Assembly: GCA_030040215.1 (NCBI GenBank)
Contig: JASHUD010000011.1
Span: 1-8,560, forward strand
Source: Methylovirgula sp.
GTDB lineage: Bacteria; Pseudomonadota; Alphaproteobacteria; Rhizobiales; Beijerinckiaceae
Direction of reading: 5' to 3'
Length of the DNA: 8,560 bases
In this document: piece after piece, positions 1-5,113 of the stretch
Numbering within the stretch: position 1 is the stretch's first letter
How the letters are laid out: every line of letters starts with the position of its first letter
Notes under the pieces: generated by a model
Databases searched by the model: none
What the model was told of the DNA's origin: nothing
Seen by the model: only the letters and a program-made list of their open reading frames with translations
Position numbers and translations under genes: made by a program

Positions 1-72
1 TTGAAGCGCAAACTCGGCGCCCGCACGCCGCTCGATCTGGTGCGCATCGCGGTCGAAAACAAGCTCGCCTGA
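1..72 (+). CDS. C-terminal end of a LuxR-type HTH protein, probably a response regulator (5' partial)
   Basis: Frame 1 is open from the left edge to a TGA at 70-72 and gives the last 23 residues of a protein. They contain the pattern KLGARTPLDLVRIAVEN, which resembles the end of the LuxR/FixJ-type DNA-binding domain: the close of the recognition helix, then the last amphipathic helix with a conserved LVR. In Rhizobiales this ending is common in two-component response regulators with a receiver domain in front. The receiver and most of the HTH lie outside the window, so the signal and targets cannot be judged. The next gene converges on it, and the 166 bp between them (73-238) shows no strong terminator or other gene. 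Confidence 0.6.
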   Translation: MKRKLGARTPLDLVRIAVENKLA

Positions 73-238
73 CATGCACGAGAAAGCCAGACATGCGGCT
101 CGGCTCCCGCCGGGCTGCGAAGAGTCGTTGCGAGGACATACGCCACAGATCCCGGAATCGTTCCATCGGCCGGAAACCGGGCGGAAACGGAGCATCAAGG
201 AAATCGCGCCGAAAGCGACGCTATTCGAGCACGACGTT

Positions 239-1171
239 CTACGGCTTTCCGGCGACCCAAGCTTCGATGTTATCGACGAGCTGGTTGGCAAGCGCCGTCA
301 TCGCCTCAACGCTCGCCCAGGCCACGTGCGGGGTGACGATGAGGTTCGGCAGATTGGCGTCGATGAGAACGTTGCCGTTCTTCGGCGGCTCCACGCTCAA
401 CACGTCGAATCCGGCGCCGCCGATCTCGCCGCTCTTCAGCGCGTCGATGAGCGCGTTCTCGTCGACGAGCCCGCCGCGCGCGGTATTGATCAGGATCGCG
501 TCCCTTTTCATCTTCTTGAATTCGGCGGCGCCGATCATGTTGCGCGTGCCGTCCGTCAAGGGACAATGCAGCGAGACGATGTCGCTCTGCGCGAGAATCG
601 TGTCGAGATCGACTTTGCCGGGGAAGTCGAAGACGTCGGTGGCGATGACTTTCATGCCGAACGCGCTGGCGCGGGCGCCGACCGACTTGCCAAGCGCGCC
701 GTAGCCGATGATGCCGAGCGTCGAGCCGGTGATGTCGCGGATCGGATGATCGAAATAACAGAATTGGTTGATCGTCTGCCACTTGCCGCGCCGTACGTCG
801 AGCACATAGGGCACGAGGCTGCGGCGCAGCGCGAAGATCAATGCCAGCGTATGTTCAGGTACGGTATTGACCGCATAATTGCGGATGTTGGAAACCGTGA
901 TGCCGTGCGCTTTGCAATAGGCCTTGTCCACGCAGTCGGTTCCGGTGGCGGCGACCGCGATCAGCTTCAGGCTCGGCAGCTTCTCGAGGCTCGGCGCACG
1001 CATCGGCACTTTGTTGATGATGGCGACCGCAGCGTTGGCCAATCGTTCGACGACCTGATCCGCGGAGGTCTCCTGGTATTCTTTGTAGGTATGCGGGAAC
1101 TTCGGTTCCCGCACCGAGACGCCGATCGTCGCGCGATCGAGAAAGACGATATTGAGCGGCTTATCGGACAC
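239..1171 (-). CDS. D-2-hydroxyacid dehydrogenase (glycerate dehydrogenase / hydroxypyruvate reductase-like)
   Basis: This 310-aa cytoplasmic enzyme has the normal length and layout of the NAD-dependent D-2-hydroxyacid dehydrogenase family, which interconverts 2-oxoacids and D-2-hydroxyacids. The Rossmann motif GYGALG is at residues 156-161. An Asp at 179, at the end of the second strand (IATD), suggests NAD rather than NADP. The catalytic triad is complete: Arg232 (TARGG), Glu261 (VEPP) and His282 (TPHVAW). The segment VNTVPEHTLALIFALRR at about 101-117 is typical of the glycerate dehydrogenase / hydroxypyruvate reductase branch, but the exact substrate cannot be fixed by eye. The start is GTG at 1171, chosen because a strong GGGGGAGGG lies six bases upstream and the family N-terminus begins there; the stop is TAG. 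It lies 72 bp downstream of the peroxiredoxin gene on the same strand, so co-transcription is possible. Confidence 0.93.
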   Translation of the reverse strand: MSDKPLNIVFLDRATIGVSVREPKFPHTYKEYQETSADQVVERLANAAVAIINKVPMRAPSLEKLPSLKLIAVAATGTDCVDKAYCKAHGITVSNIRNYAVNTVPEHTLALIFALRRSLVPYVLDVRRGKWQTINQFCYFDHPIRDITGSTLGIIGYGALGKSVGARASAFGMKVIATDVFDFPGKVDLDTILAQSDIVSLHCPLTDGTRNMIGAAEFKKMKRDAILINTARGGLVDENALIDALKSGEIGGAGFDVLSVEPPKNGNVLIDANLPNLIVTPHVAWASVEAMTALANQLVDNIEAWVAGKP

Positions 1172-1176
1172 GAGCG

Positions 1177-1185
1177 CCCTCCCCC
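1177..1185 (-). promoter_or_regulatory. Ribosome binding site deciding the GTG start of the dehydrogenase
   Basis: Read on the minus strand this is GGGGGAGGG, a near-ideal Shine-Dalgarno sequence ending six bases before the GTG at 1171. It supports GTG as the true start, and it implies that the dehydrogenase is translated independently even if transcribed together with the peroxiredoxin. Confidence 0.75.
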
Positions 1186-1243
1186 GTTTTTCTTCTTCCT
1201 ATTGGCGCCGCGTCCGCACGTCAATGTGTGCCGGAATTGCCGT

Positions 1244-1729
1244 TCAAAGCTCTCGCAGAAGCCGTTCGGCGGCCGAAATTTCGACCTTGCCCGGCGATTG
1301 CTCGACGTTCAATTTGCGCACAACCCCGTCTTCGACGAGCATCGAATAACGTTGCGAGCGCAGCCCGAGGCCGCGTTCCGTGAGATCGGCGGTAAGGCCA
1401 ATCGCCTTGGCAAATGCGCCGCTCCCGTCGGCAAGGAAGAAGACCTTGTTCTCGCCGCCCGAGGCCTTGGCCCAGGCCTGCATGACGAACGCATCGTTCA
1501 CGCCGGTTACCGCGACGGTGTCGACGCCTTTCGCCTTGAACTCGTCGGCGTGCTCGATGTAGCCAGGCAAGTGATTGAGCGAACAGGTCGGCGTGAACGC
1601 GCCGGGAACGCCGATCAGCACCACTTTGCGGTTCCTGAAGATCTCTGCGGTGGTGCGCTTTTTCGGACCGTCCGTCGTCATCACCGTGAATGCCGCTTCG
1701 GGCAGAGCATCGCCGACTTTGATCGCCAT
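1244..1729 (-). CDS. Peroxiredoxin, Prx5 / AhpC-TSA type with a single cysteine
   Basis: This 161-aa protein is a thiol peroxidase of the Prx5 subfamily, which reduces H2O2 and organic hydroperoxides in the cytoplasm. The active-site block PGAFTPTC occupies residues 42-49, with Pro42, Thr46 and the peroxidatic Cys49. The conserved Arg is Arg127, within RYSMLVEDG. Cys49 is the only cysteine, so no internal resolving cysteine exists. The enzyme must work by a 1-Cys route, recycled by glutathione/glutaredoxin or another thiol, as in bacterial relatives of this branch. The reading frame stays open far upstream, to 2344, across the DUF892 gene, but that extension is antisense shadow. ATG 1729 is chosen because the family N-terminus (MAIKVGD) starts there and AAGGA (1739-1743) lies nine bases upstream. 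The stop is TGA. It is divergent from the DUF892 gene across 189 bp. Confidence 0.95.
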   Translation of the reverse strand: MAIKVGDALPEAAFTVMTTDGPKKRTTAEIFRNRKVVLIGVPGAFTPTCSLNHLPGYIEHADEFKAKGVDTVAVTGVNDAFVMQAWAKASGGENKVFFLADGSGAFAKAIGLTADLTERGLGLRSQRYSMLVEDGVVRKLNVEQSPGKVEISAAERLLREL

Positions 1730-1809
1730 GGCCACAGGTCCTTGCGTGCCGCAATGTAGCGTAATCGTGGCGGCGGGCAACCCTCCGCCTAAGCCGCGCT
1801 GGCAGCCGG

Positions 1810-1834
1810 GGAACGCTTTTGCTGTCGGCCGGTT
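1810..1834 (+). promoter_or_regulatory. Candidate general-stress (EcfG-type sigma factor) promoter for the DUF892 gene
   Basis: GGAAC at 1810-1814 is followed after 16 bases by GGTT at 1831-1834. The alphaproteobacterial EcfG consensus is GGAAC-N16/17-CGTT, so the -35 matches fully, the spacing fits, and the -10 differs at one base. Transcription would start near 1842 and leave a leader of about 75 bases. DUF892 genes are plausible members of the general stress response. A second GGAAC (1869-1873) with CGTT (1885-1888) is only 11 bases apart and does not fit. This is pattern matching only. Confidence 0.45.
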
Positions 1835-1918
1835 TGGGAAGCTGCGTGCATACGGGCGACTCGCAACCGGAACGGGCCGAGCGGCGTTGCACAAACTCCC
1901 TAAACCTCGGAGCAAATC

Positions 1919-2422
1919 ATGGGTCTCTTCGCGAAGGACATCAGGAATATGGATGACCTCTTCATCCATCAACTGAAGGACGTCTATTACGCCGAGAAAC
2001 GTGTCGTCAGCACGTTGCCGAAGATGATCGACAAAGCGACTTCCCCGGAATTGAAGCAAGGCTTCGAAACGCACCTCAACCAGACAAAGAACCACGTCAA
2101 GCGCGTCGAACAGGTCTTCGAGTTGCACGGCGTAGCCGCCGGCACGGTCACCTGTCCGGCAATTGACGGCATCATCAAGGAGGCCGAGGAGGTCACCGGC
2201 GATGTCGACAACAAGAACGTTCTCGACGCGGCGCTGATCGCCGCCGCGCAGGCGGTCGAACATTACGAAATCACCCGCTACGGCACGTTGATCGCTTGGG
2301 CGAGGGAACTCGGCGCCGACGACTGCGTGGACCTTCTCGATCAAAATCTCGAAGAAGAAAAGGAAGCCGACGAGAACCTGACCAATCTGGCCGAAAGCAG
2401 CGTCAATCGCGCTGCCGCCTGA
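1919..2422 (+). CDS. DUF892 ferritin-like protein (YciE/YciF family)
   Basis: This 167-aa protein is a helical ferritin-like protein of the DUF892 family, related to enterobacterial YciE and YciF. They are stress-induced proteins whose biochemical role is still unsettled, and the fold is a four-helix bundle with a carboxylate metal site. The family opening is clear (MDDLFIHQLKDVYYAEKR, about residues 11-28). Likely metal ligands, judged from position in the bundle, are Glu26, Glu50/His52, Glu64, Glu114 with Glu117 (EHYE), and the acidic run EEEKEADE at 145-152. Length is normal for the family. ATG 1919 is preceded by CGGAG (1908-1912) at six bases; the stop is TGA. An EcfG-like promoter lies upstream and an intrinsic terminator directly downstream, so it looks like a single-gene unit. 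A KGG-repeat gene, the other half of the yciG/yciE/yciF group, follows on the same strand. Confidence 0.94.
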   Translation: MGLFAKDIRNMDDLFIHQLKDVYYAEKRVVSTLPKMIDKATSPELKQGFETHLNQTKNHVKRVEQVFELHGVAAGTVTCPAIDGIIKEAEEVTGDVDNKNVLDAALIAAAQAVEHYEITRYGTLIAWARELGADDCVDLLDQNLEEEKEADENLTNLAESSVNRAAA

Positions 2423-2447
2423 ACGTTCCGCGCGAAGCGTTGAAGAG

Positions 2448-2493
2448 CCCTCATGTCGGAGCCAATCGTTTCTCCGGGCATGAGGGTTTTCTC
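2448..2493 (+). terminator. Rho-independent terminator of the DUF892 gene
   Basis: CCCTCATG (2448-2455) pairs perfectly with CATGAGGG (2479-2486). A second helix, CGGAG (2457-2461) with CTCCG (2472-2476), continues inside it across a small internal bulge. TTTTCTC follows at 2487-2493. It begins 26 bases after the DUF892 stop and should separate that gene from the KGG gene. Confidence 0.88.
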
Positions 2494-2560
2494 AATCTAC
2501 GCAGCCAGTCGGCTATCGCCGGCGACTGCGGTTGCCGCGCGCCCGCTTTGCCGCCGTTAG

Positions 2561-2572
2561 AAAATATATTTT
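2561..2572. repeat. Perfect 12-bp AT palindrome
   Basis: AAAATATATTTT is its own reverse complement and stands inside GC-rich DNA, flanked by GTTAG and GGGGCG. It could be an operator half-turn site, a promoter UP element or simply bendable DNA. No known binding motif is recognised with certainty. Confidence 0.5.
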
Positions 2573-2606
2573 GGGGCGCCTGCAGCGTACCCGATTCTCT
2601 CTACAG

Positions 2607-2631
2607 TATAGTCTCAGAACGTGAGGCTATA
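2607..2631. repeat. 25-bp inverted repeat (10-bp arms, 5-base loop)
   Basis: The left arm TATAGTCTCA (2607-2616) and right arm TGAGGCTATA (2622-2631) are inverted copies with one mismatch. In RNA that mismatch becomes a G-U wobble, giving a full 10-pair stem with loop GAACG. No T-tract follows, so it is not a standard terminator. It may be an operator for a dimeric regulator, or a hairpin in a transcript. It lies about 190 bp upstream of the KGG gene start. Confidence 0.65.
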
Positions 2632-2673
2632 GAGCGCCGCCAGCCAGGCTGCGGCTTTGCAATTTCGTGAAGA

Positions 2674-2689
2674 TTAACATTAGTTTAAC
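2674..2689 (+). promoter_or_regulatory. Full CtrA-type box TTAA-N7-TTAAC
   Basis: TTAA (2674-2677), seven bases, then TTAAC (2685-2689) match the CtrA consensus of alphaproteobacteria without a mismatch. CtrA is the response regulator controlling cell-cycle and motility genes. The box lies in an AT-rich island about 130 bp upstream of the KGG gene start. AT-rich sequence raises the chance of a random match, and no -35/-10 pair could be placed with confidence beside it. Confidence 0.45.
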
Positions 2690-2816
2690 TTTACAATTTT
2701 CTGCGAGCCCACAGTAAGCGTCTCCCTATATCGGAACAAGCGGCGGCGCTTCGGGATTGTTTCGGCAGCCGGGTCCTTAGGCAACCGCCCCTTGGAATCG
2801 AATTGGGAGAAAGACG

Positions 2817-3206
2817 ATGGCGCACGAACGTTCGACCTCAAATCGTGGATTTGCTTCCATGGAAGAGGGAAAACAGCGCGAAATCGCCCGCAAGGGCGGC
2901 GCTAGCGTTCCGCCTGACGAGCGAAGTTTTTCAAAGAACCATGAATTGGCGGCCAAGGCAGGCCGCAAAGGCGGAGCCAGCGTGCCCGGCGAGAAACGTA
3001 GCTTCTCGCAAGACCACGAACTTGCCTCGCAGGCCGGGCGAAAGGGCGGCCACGCTTCCGGCGGTAACTTCGCCAACGATCCGCGCCGTGCTTCCGAAGC
3101 CGGCCGAAAGGGCGGCCACGCCTCGGGCGGCAATTTCGCCAACAACCCGCAGCGCGCCGCGCAAGTCGGGCAACGCGGCGGAGAGGCGTCGCACGGTCGA
3201 CGCTGA
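2817..3206 (+). CDS. KGG-repeat general stress protein (YciG / stress-induced repeat family)
   Basis: This 129-aa, very hydrophilic, Gly/Lys/Arg-rich protein is built from tandem KGG motifs (the stress-induced bacterial repeat family that includes enterobacterial YciG and the repeated glucose-starvation proteins of Bacillus). KGG occurs at residues 26-28, 51-53, 76-78 and 98-100, with a degenerate RGG at 120-122. Spacing is 25, 25, 22 and 22 residues. It has no cysteine, signal peptide or membrane segment and is probably disordered. The family is linked to stress tolerance, but no molecular activity is established. The start is ATG 2817, preceded by GGGAGA (2805-2810) six bases away; a longer open frame beginning at 2803 is in another phase. 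The stop is TGA. It converges on udgX with a 36-bp gap. Confidence 0.9.
   Translation: MAHERSTSNRGFASMEEGKQREIARKGGASVPPDERSFSKNHELAAKAGRKGGASVPGEKRSFSQDHELASQAGRKGGHASGGNFANDPRRASEAGRKGGHASGGNFANNPQRAAQVGQRGGEASHGRR
2886..3203 (+). repeat. In-frame tandem repeats encoding the KGG units
   Basis: Units run 2886-2960, 2961-3035, 3036-3101, 3102-3167 and a shortened 3168-3203. The first two are 75 bp and share GGASV...RSFS..HELA. The next two are 66 bp and share GRKGGHASGGNFAN. Nucleotide identity is highest between the two 66-bp units. This suggests internal duplication of two unit types, 25-residue and 22-residue. Confidence 0.85.
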
Positions 3207-3242
3207 GGCGAAGCCGAGAAGCGGCCGGCGCTCGTTTGGCTG

Positions 3243-3896
3243 CTACGGCCGCGATTTGGCGATCTTCACGGCTTGTTTCAGATCGCTGACGAAATTGCCA
3301 AACGCCTGCCGGCGCGCGGTTTCGTCGGGCATGCGTAAGATCGCCGAAGGGTGCATGGTCGCCACAACGCTGCGTCCGTCGGGCAGCGCGAGAATTCGGC
3401 CGCGCGTGCGCGCCAGCACAATGGGTCGATTCAGAATCGCATGCGCGGCGACGGCACCGAGCGCAACCACCAGTTTCGGCCGCACCAGCGCAAACTCCCG
3501 ATCCAGCCACCAGCGGCAGGCCTGTACCTCGCCGCGGTTTGGGTGCTTGTGAAGCCGGCGCTTGCCGCGCTGCTCGTATTTGAAGTGTTTCACCGCGTTG
3601 GTCACGTACGTCGCGCCGCGATCGAGACCGACTTGGGCGAGCGCCGCATCAAGCATGCGGCCGGCGGGTCCGACGAACGGCCGCCCGGCCCGATCTTCTT
3701 GATCGCCGGGTTGTTCGCCGACGAGCATGATGAGCGCGCCGATCGGCCCTTCGCCGAAGACGGTTTGCGTCGCCTTCCGATAGAGCGGACAGCGCTCGCA
3801 ATGCGCGGCTTCCTCGGCAAGTTTTTTGATCTGCGCGGCGGCGGCGTGGCGCGGCTTTGCCGCTTCGGGTTCGGGAACAGCCCGGACTTGCATCAT
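3243..3896 (-). CDS. udgX: UdgX-type uracil-DNA binding protein (family 4-like uracil-DNA glycosylase)
   Basis: This 217-aa protein belongs to the UdgX branch of the uracil-DNA glycosylase superfamily. UdgX excises uracil and stays covalently bound to the resulting site through a His in an extra loop. The diagnostic loop is present: KRRLH at residues 112-116, making His116 the predicted nucleophile. Motif 1 is GEQPGDQED (60-68), followed by GRPFVGPAGR. The C-terminal motif is HPS (182-184). An iron-sulfur cluster is expected, with Cys33, Cys36 (CERC) and Cys127; His104, in VKHFK, stands where family 4 enzymes carry a Cys. Length is that of the free-standing form. The start is ATG 3896, overlapping the stop of the preceding 61-aa ORF as ATGA; a second ATG follows directly. 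It is probably the last gene of a minus-strand unit with the DsbD-domain gene. Confidence 0.93.
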   Translation of the reverse strand: MMQVRAVPEPEAAKPRHAAAAQIKKLAEEAAHCERCPLYRKATQTVFGEGPIGALIMLVGEQPGDQEDRAGRPFVGPAGRMLDAALAQVGLDRGATYVTNAVKHFKYEQRGKRRLHKHPNRGEVQACRWWLDREFALVRPKLVVALGAVAAHAILNRPIVLARTRGRILALPDGRSVVATMHPSAILRMPDETARRQAFGNFVSDLKQAVKIAKSRP

Positions 3897-4078
3897 GTCG
3901 TCGCCTGCAACGAGCCCGTTGCGCGCACCGCCTCGGCGATCCGACGTTCGTCGGCCGGCGGACCGCCCTTCAACTTTCGAAGCAGCATTTGCGCATCGCG
4001 CGGCCGCGAGGCGCGCAGCTCATCCAAGATCCCGACCCTGATCTCCGCCGCATCGCCGCCTCGTGCGCAAGAACGCAA
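3893..4078 (-). CDS. Possible small protein (61 aa) translationally coupled to udgX, unknown function
   Basis: I do not recognise this ORF. It fills the otherwise empty 208 bp between the DsbD-domain gene and udgX. Its TGA overlaps the udgX ATG (ATGA), a common sign of translational coupling. The proposed TTG start at 4078 is 26 bases after the preceding stop. The ribosome site is weak, so a later TTG or the internal ATG (residue 31) is possible. The product would be a charged, helix-prone protein: AAEIRVGILDELR, then DAQMLLRKLKGG, then DERRIAEAVR. It has one Cys (residue 4) and no signal peptide. It could instead be the remnant of a longer protein or a chance open frame in GC-rich DNA. Confidence 0.35.
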   Translation of the reverse strand: MRSCARGGDAAEIRVGILDELRASRPRDAQMLLRKLKGGPPADERRIAEAVRATGSLQATT

Positions 4079-4104
4079 TCGCCGCCGGAAAATCGCGGCT
4101 TTGC

Positions 4105-5028
4105 TTACTTGGTTCCTGCCGGCGCCGCCTGCGTCGTCTGCTCGCCAGGGGGCGAAGGGAGCATAAGCTCCGTCGTAAACGAATAGGCCCGCGGCGCACC
4201 GGTCAGCGTCATCCGGATTGCTACATGCGGGGCCGCGGCCGGCGCCTCGACTGCCACGATGGAAAAGAGCCGATCGGCGCGGCGATGCGTCTCGAACGCC
4301 CAGCCTTCGGGCGCTTCCGCAAAAAGATCGGTCGGCATAGAATCGCCTTTCCAGGCCAAAAGCCACGTGGGCTTCGTCGCGGCTTTATCCGGGACGATGC
4401 TGACATGCGCGGCGATGTCTTGCAGCGACAACGCGACTGGCACGCGCGCTTCGGCTGCCGCAATGACCGCGTCCTGCGGACTTTGCCGGGCCACAGGCAA
4501 CAGCAATTCGGCGCTGCTCTTTTCCGGAAGACAGATGTTGTCGCAGACCGCATAATCGACCGTAAGGCGAAGCCGCACCGGCGCGCGCTGATCTCGCGCT
4601 GCGACATGGATGGGGAATACGACGCCACCGCGATAGCCGAAAGCCTCGATGCCTTGATCGTCGATGCGCTGCGGTGCAGGAAAGAGAACTTCCGCCTTCG
4701 CCACGTTCTCGGATCCGTTCACGGAGAATTTAGGCGGCACGCCGGCGTCGCCCGGGGTGCGCCAATACGTAATGGCCGTCGAGGGAAGCCTGATCTCCGC
4801 GGCAGCTTGATAGTTGCGTCCGGTACCGCTTCCGGCGGCGATAAGCCGCATCTGCGCCTTACCTTCCGACCAAGCGCTGGCGAACGGATCTGACTTCGCC
4901 GGGAGCGCCGCAAGGAAGAGTGCAAGCCCGAGCCCGAGGCGGCTCGCAAAAAGGCGATGGTCAAACGGCCGCAGCTGCGCCAACATGAGGGCGCGGCGAT
5001 GGGTCTCGCGTGACACGATTTTCAGCAA
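4105..5028 (-). CDS. Secreted DsbD N-terminal-domain protein (protein-disulfide reductase family), without membrane domain
   Basis: The 307-aa product matches the periplasmic N-terminal module of DsbD/ScsB proteins. Recognisable blocks are TYWRTPGDAGVPPKF (about residues 87-101), FGYRGGVVFP and VDYAVCDNICLP. The last carries the redox pair Cys162 and Cys166 (CxxxC). A signal peptide is visible, with hydrophobic core LGLGLALFLAAL and likely cleavage near AKS-D, so the protein acts in the periplasm. The usual eight-helix membrane domain and the C-terminal thioredoxin domain are absent, so any electrons must come from another protein. The frame opens at 5142, but that would run past the divergent yqgE start. 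TTG 5028 is preferred because AAGGAAAG lies just upstream; ATG 4986 is an alternative (293 aa) without a good ribosome site. The stop is TAA. It is the first gene of the probable unit with the 61-aa ORF and udgX. Confidence 0.85.
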   Translation of the reverse strand: MLKIVSRETHRRALMLAQLRPFDHRLFASRLGLGLALFLAALPAKSDPFASAWSEGKAQMRLIAAGSGTGRNYQAAAEIRLPSTAITYWRTPGDAGVPPKFSVNGSENVAKAEVLFPAPQRIDDQGIEAFGYRGGVVFPIHVAARDQRAPVRLRLTVDYAVCDNICLPEKSSAELLLPVARQSPQDAVIAAAEARVPVALSLQDIAAHVSIVPDKAATKPTWLLAWKGDSMPTDLFAEAPEGWAFETHRRADRLFSIVAVEAPAAAPHVAIRMTLTGAPRAYSFTTELMLPSPPGEQTTQAAPAGTK

Positions 5029-5032
5029 CGAT

Positions 5033-5040
5033 CTTTCCTT
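5033..5040 (-). promoter_or_regulatory. Ribosome binding site supporting the TTG start of the DsbD-domain gene
   Basis: AAGGAAAG on the minus strand has its AGGA core seven bases before TTG 5028. The GTG at 5016 and the ATG at 4986 have no comparable site, so the TTG is the best-supported start despite being a rare codon for initiation. Confidence 0.6.
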
Positions 5041-5113
5041 CCGGCTTCTCGCCACCCGAGTGCTGAAATCCGCCCCCGGTGACCCATGTGATCTATATGT
5101 GAATACGGCGCGA

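Larger units (their letters stand above)
2423..2816. other. Gene-free intergenic region between the DUF892 and KGG genes
   Basis: No credible gene is present on either strand in these 394 bp; open frames here are short and lack family-like sequence. Contents in order are the DUF892 terminator, a 12-bp AT palindrome (2561-2572), a 25-bp inverted repeat (2607-2631), an AT-rich island (about 2660-2701) holding a TTAA-N7-TTAAC box, and then about 115 bp of leader to the KGG start. This is much longer than the other gaps in the window and is clearly base-skewed at three places. It is best read as the promoter region of the KGG gene. A small RNA cannot be excluded. Confidence 0.6.

Noticed and set aside
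165..182. Hairpin CCGG-AAA-CCGG after the LuxR-type gene as a terminator
   Set aside because: The stem is four pairs and no T-tract follows.
74..1759. 561-aa plus-strand ORF antisense to the dehydrogenase and peroxiredoxin
   Set aside because: Its translation is Arg/Asp/His-rich with no family features, while both minus-strand genes show complete catalytic motifs. It is a codon-bias shadow of GC-rich DNA.
1869..1888. GGAAC and CGTT just before the DUF892 gene
   Set aside because: The elements are only 11 bases apart, too close for an EcfG promoter.
1730..2344. N-terminal extension of the peroxiredoxin frame, up to 366 aa
   Set aside because: The extension is antisense to the well-supported DUF892 gene, and the peroxiredoxin family start with a ribosome site is at 1729.
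2733..2761. GGAAC followed by TGTT upstream of the KGG gene as an EcfG promoter
   Set aside because: The spacer is about 20 bases instead of 16-17, and no -10 match occurs at the proper distance.
3207..3242. Bidirectional terminator between the KGG gene and udgX
   Set aside because: Only a four-pair stem (AGCG/CGCT) with poor flanks and no clear T-run is present.
4814..5113. Upstream extension of the yqgE frame to 303 aa
   Set aside because: It would run antisense through the signal-peptide region of the DsbD-domain gene, and the family N-terminus begins near 5114.
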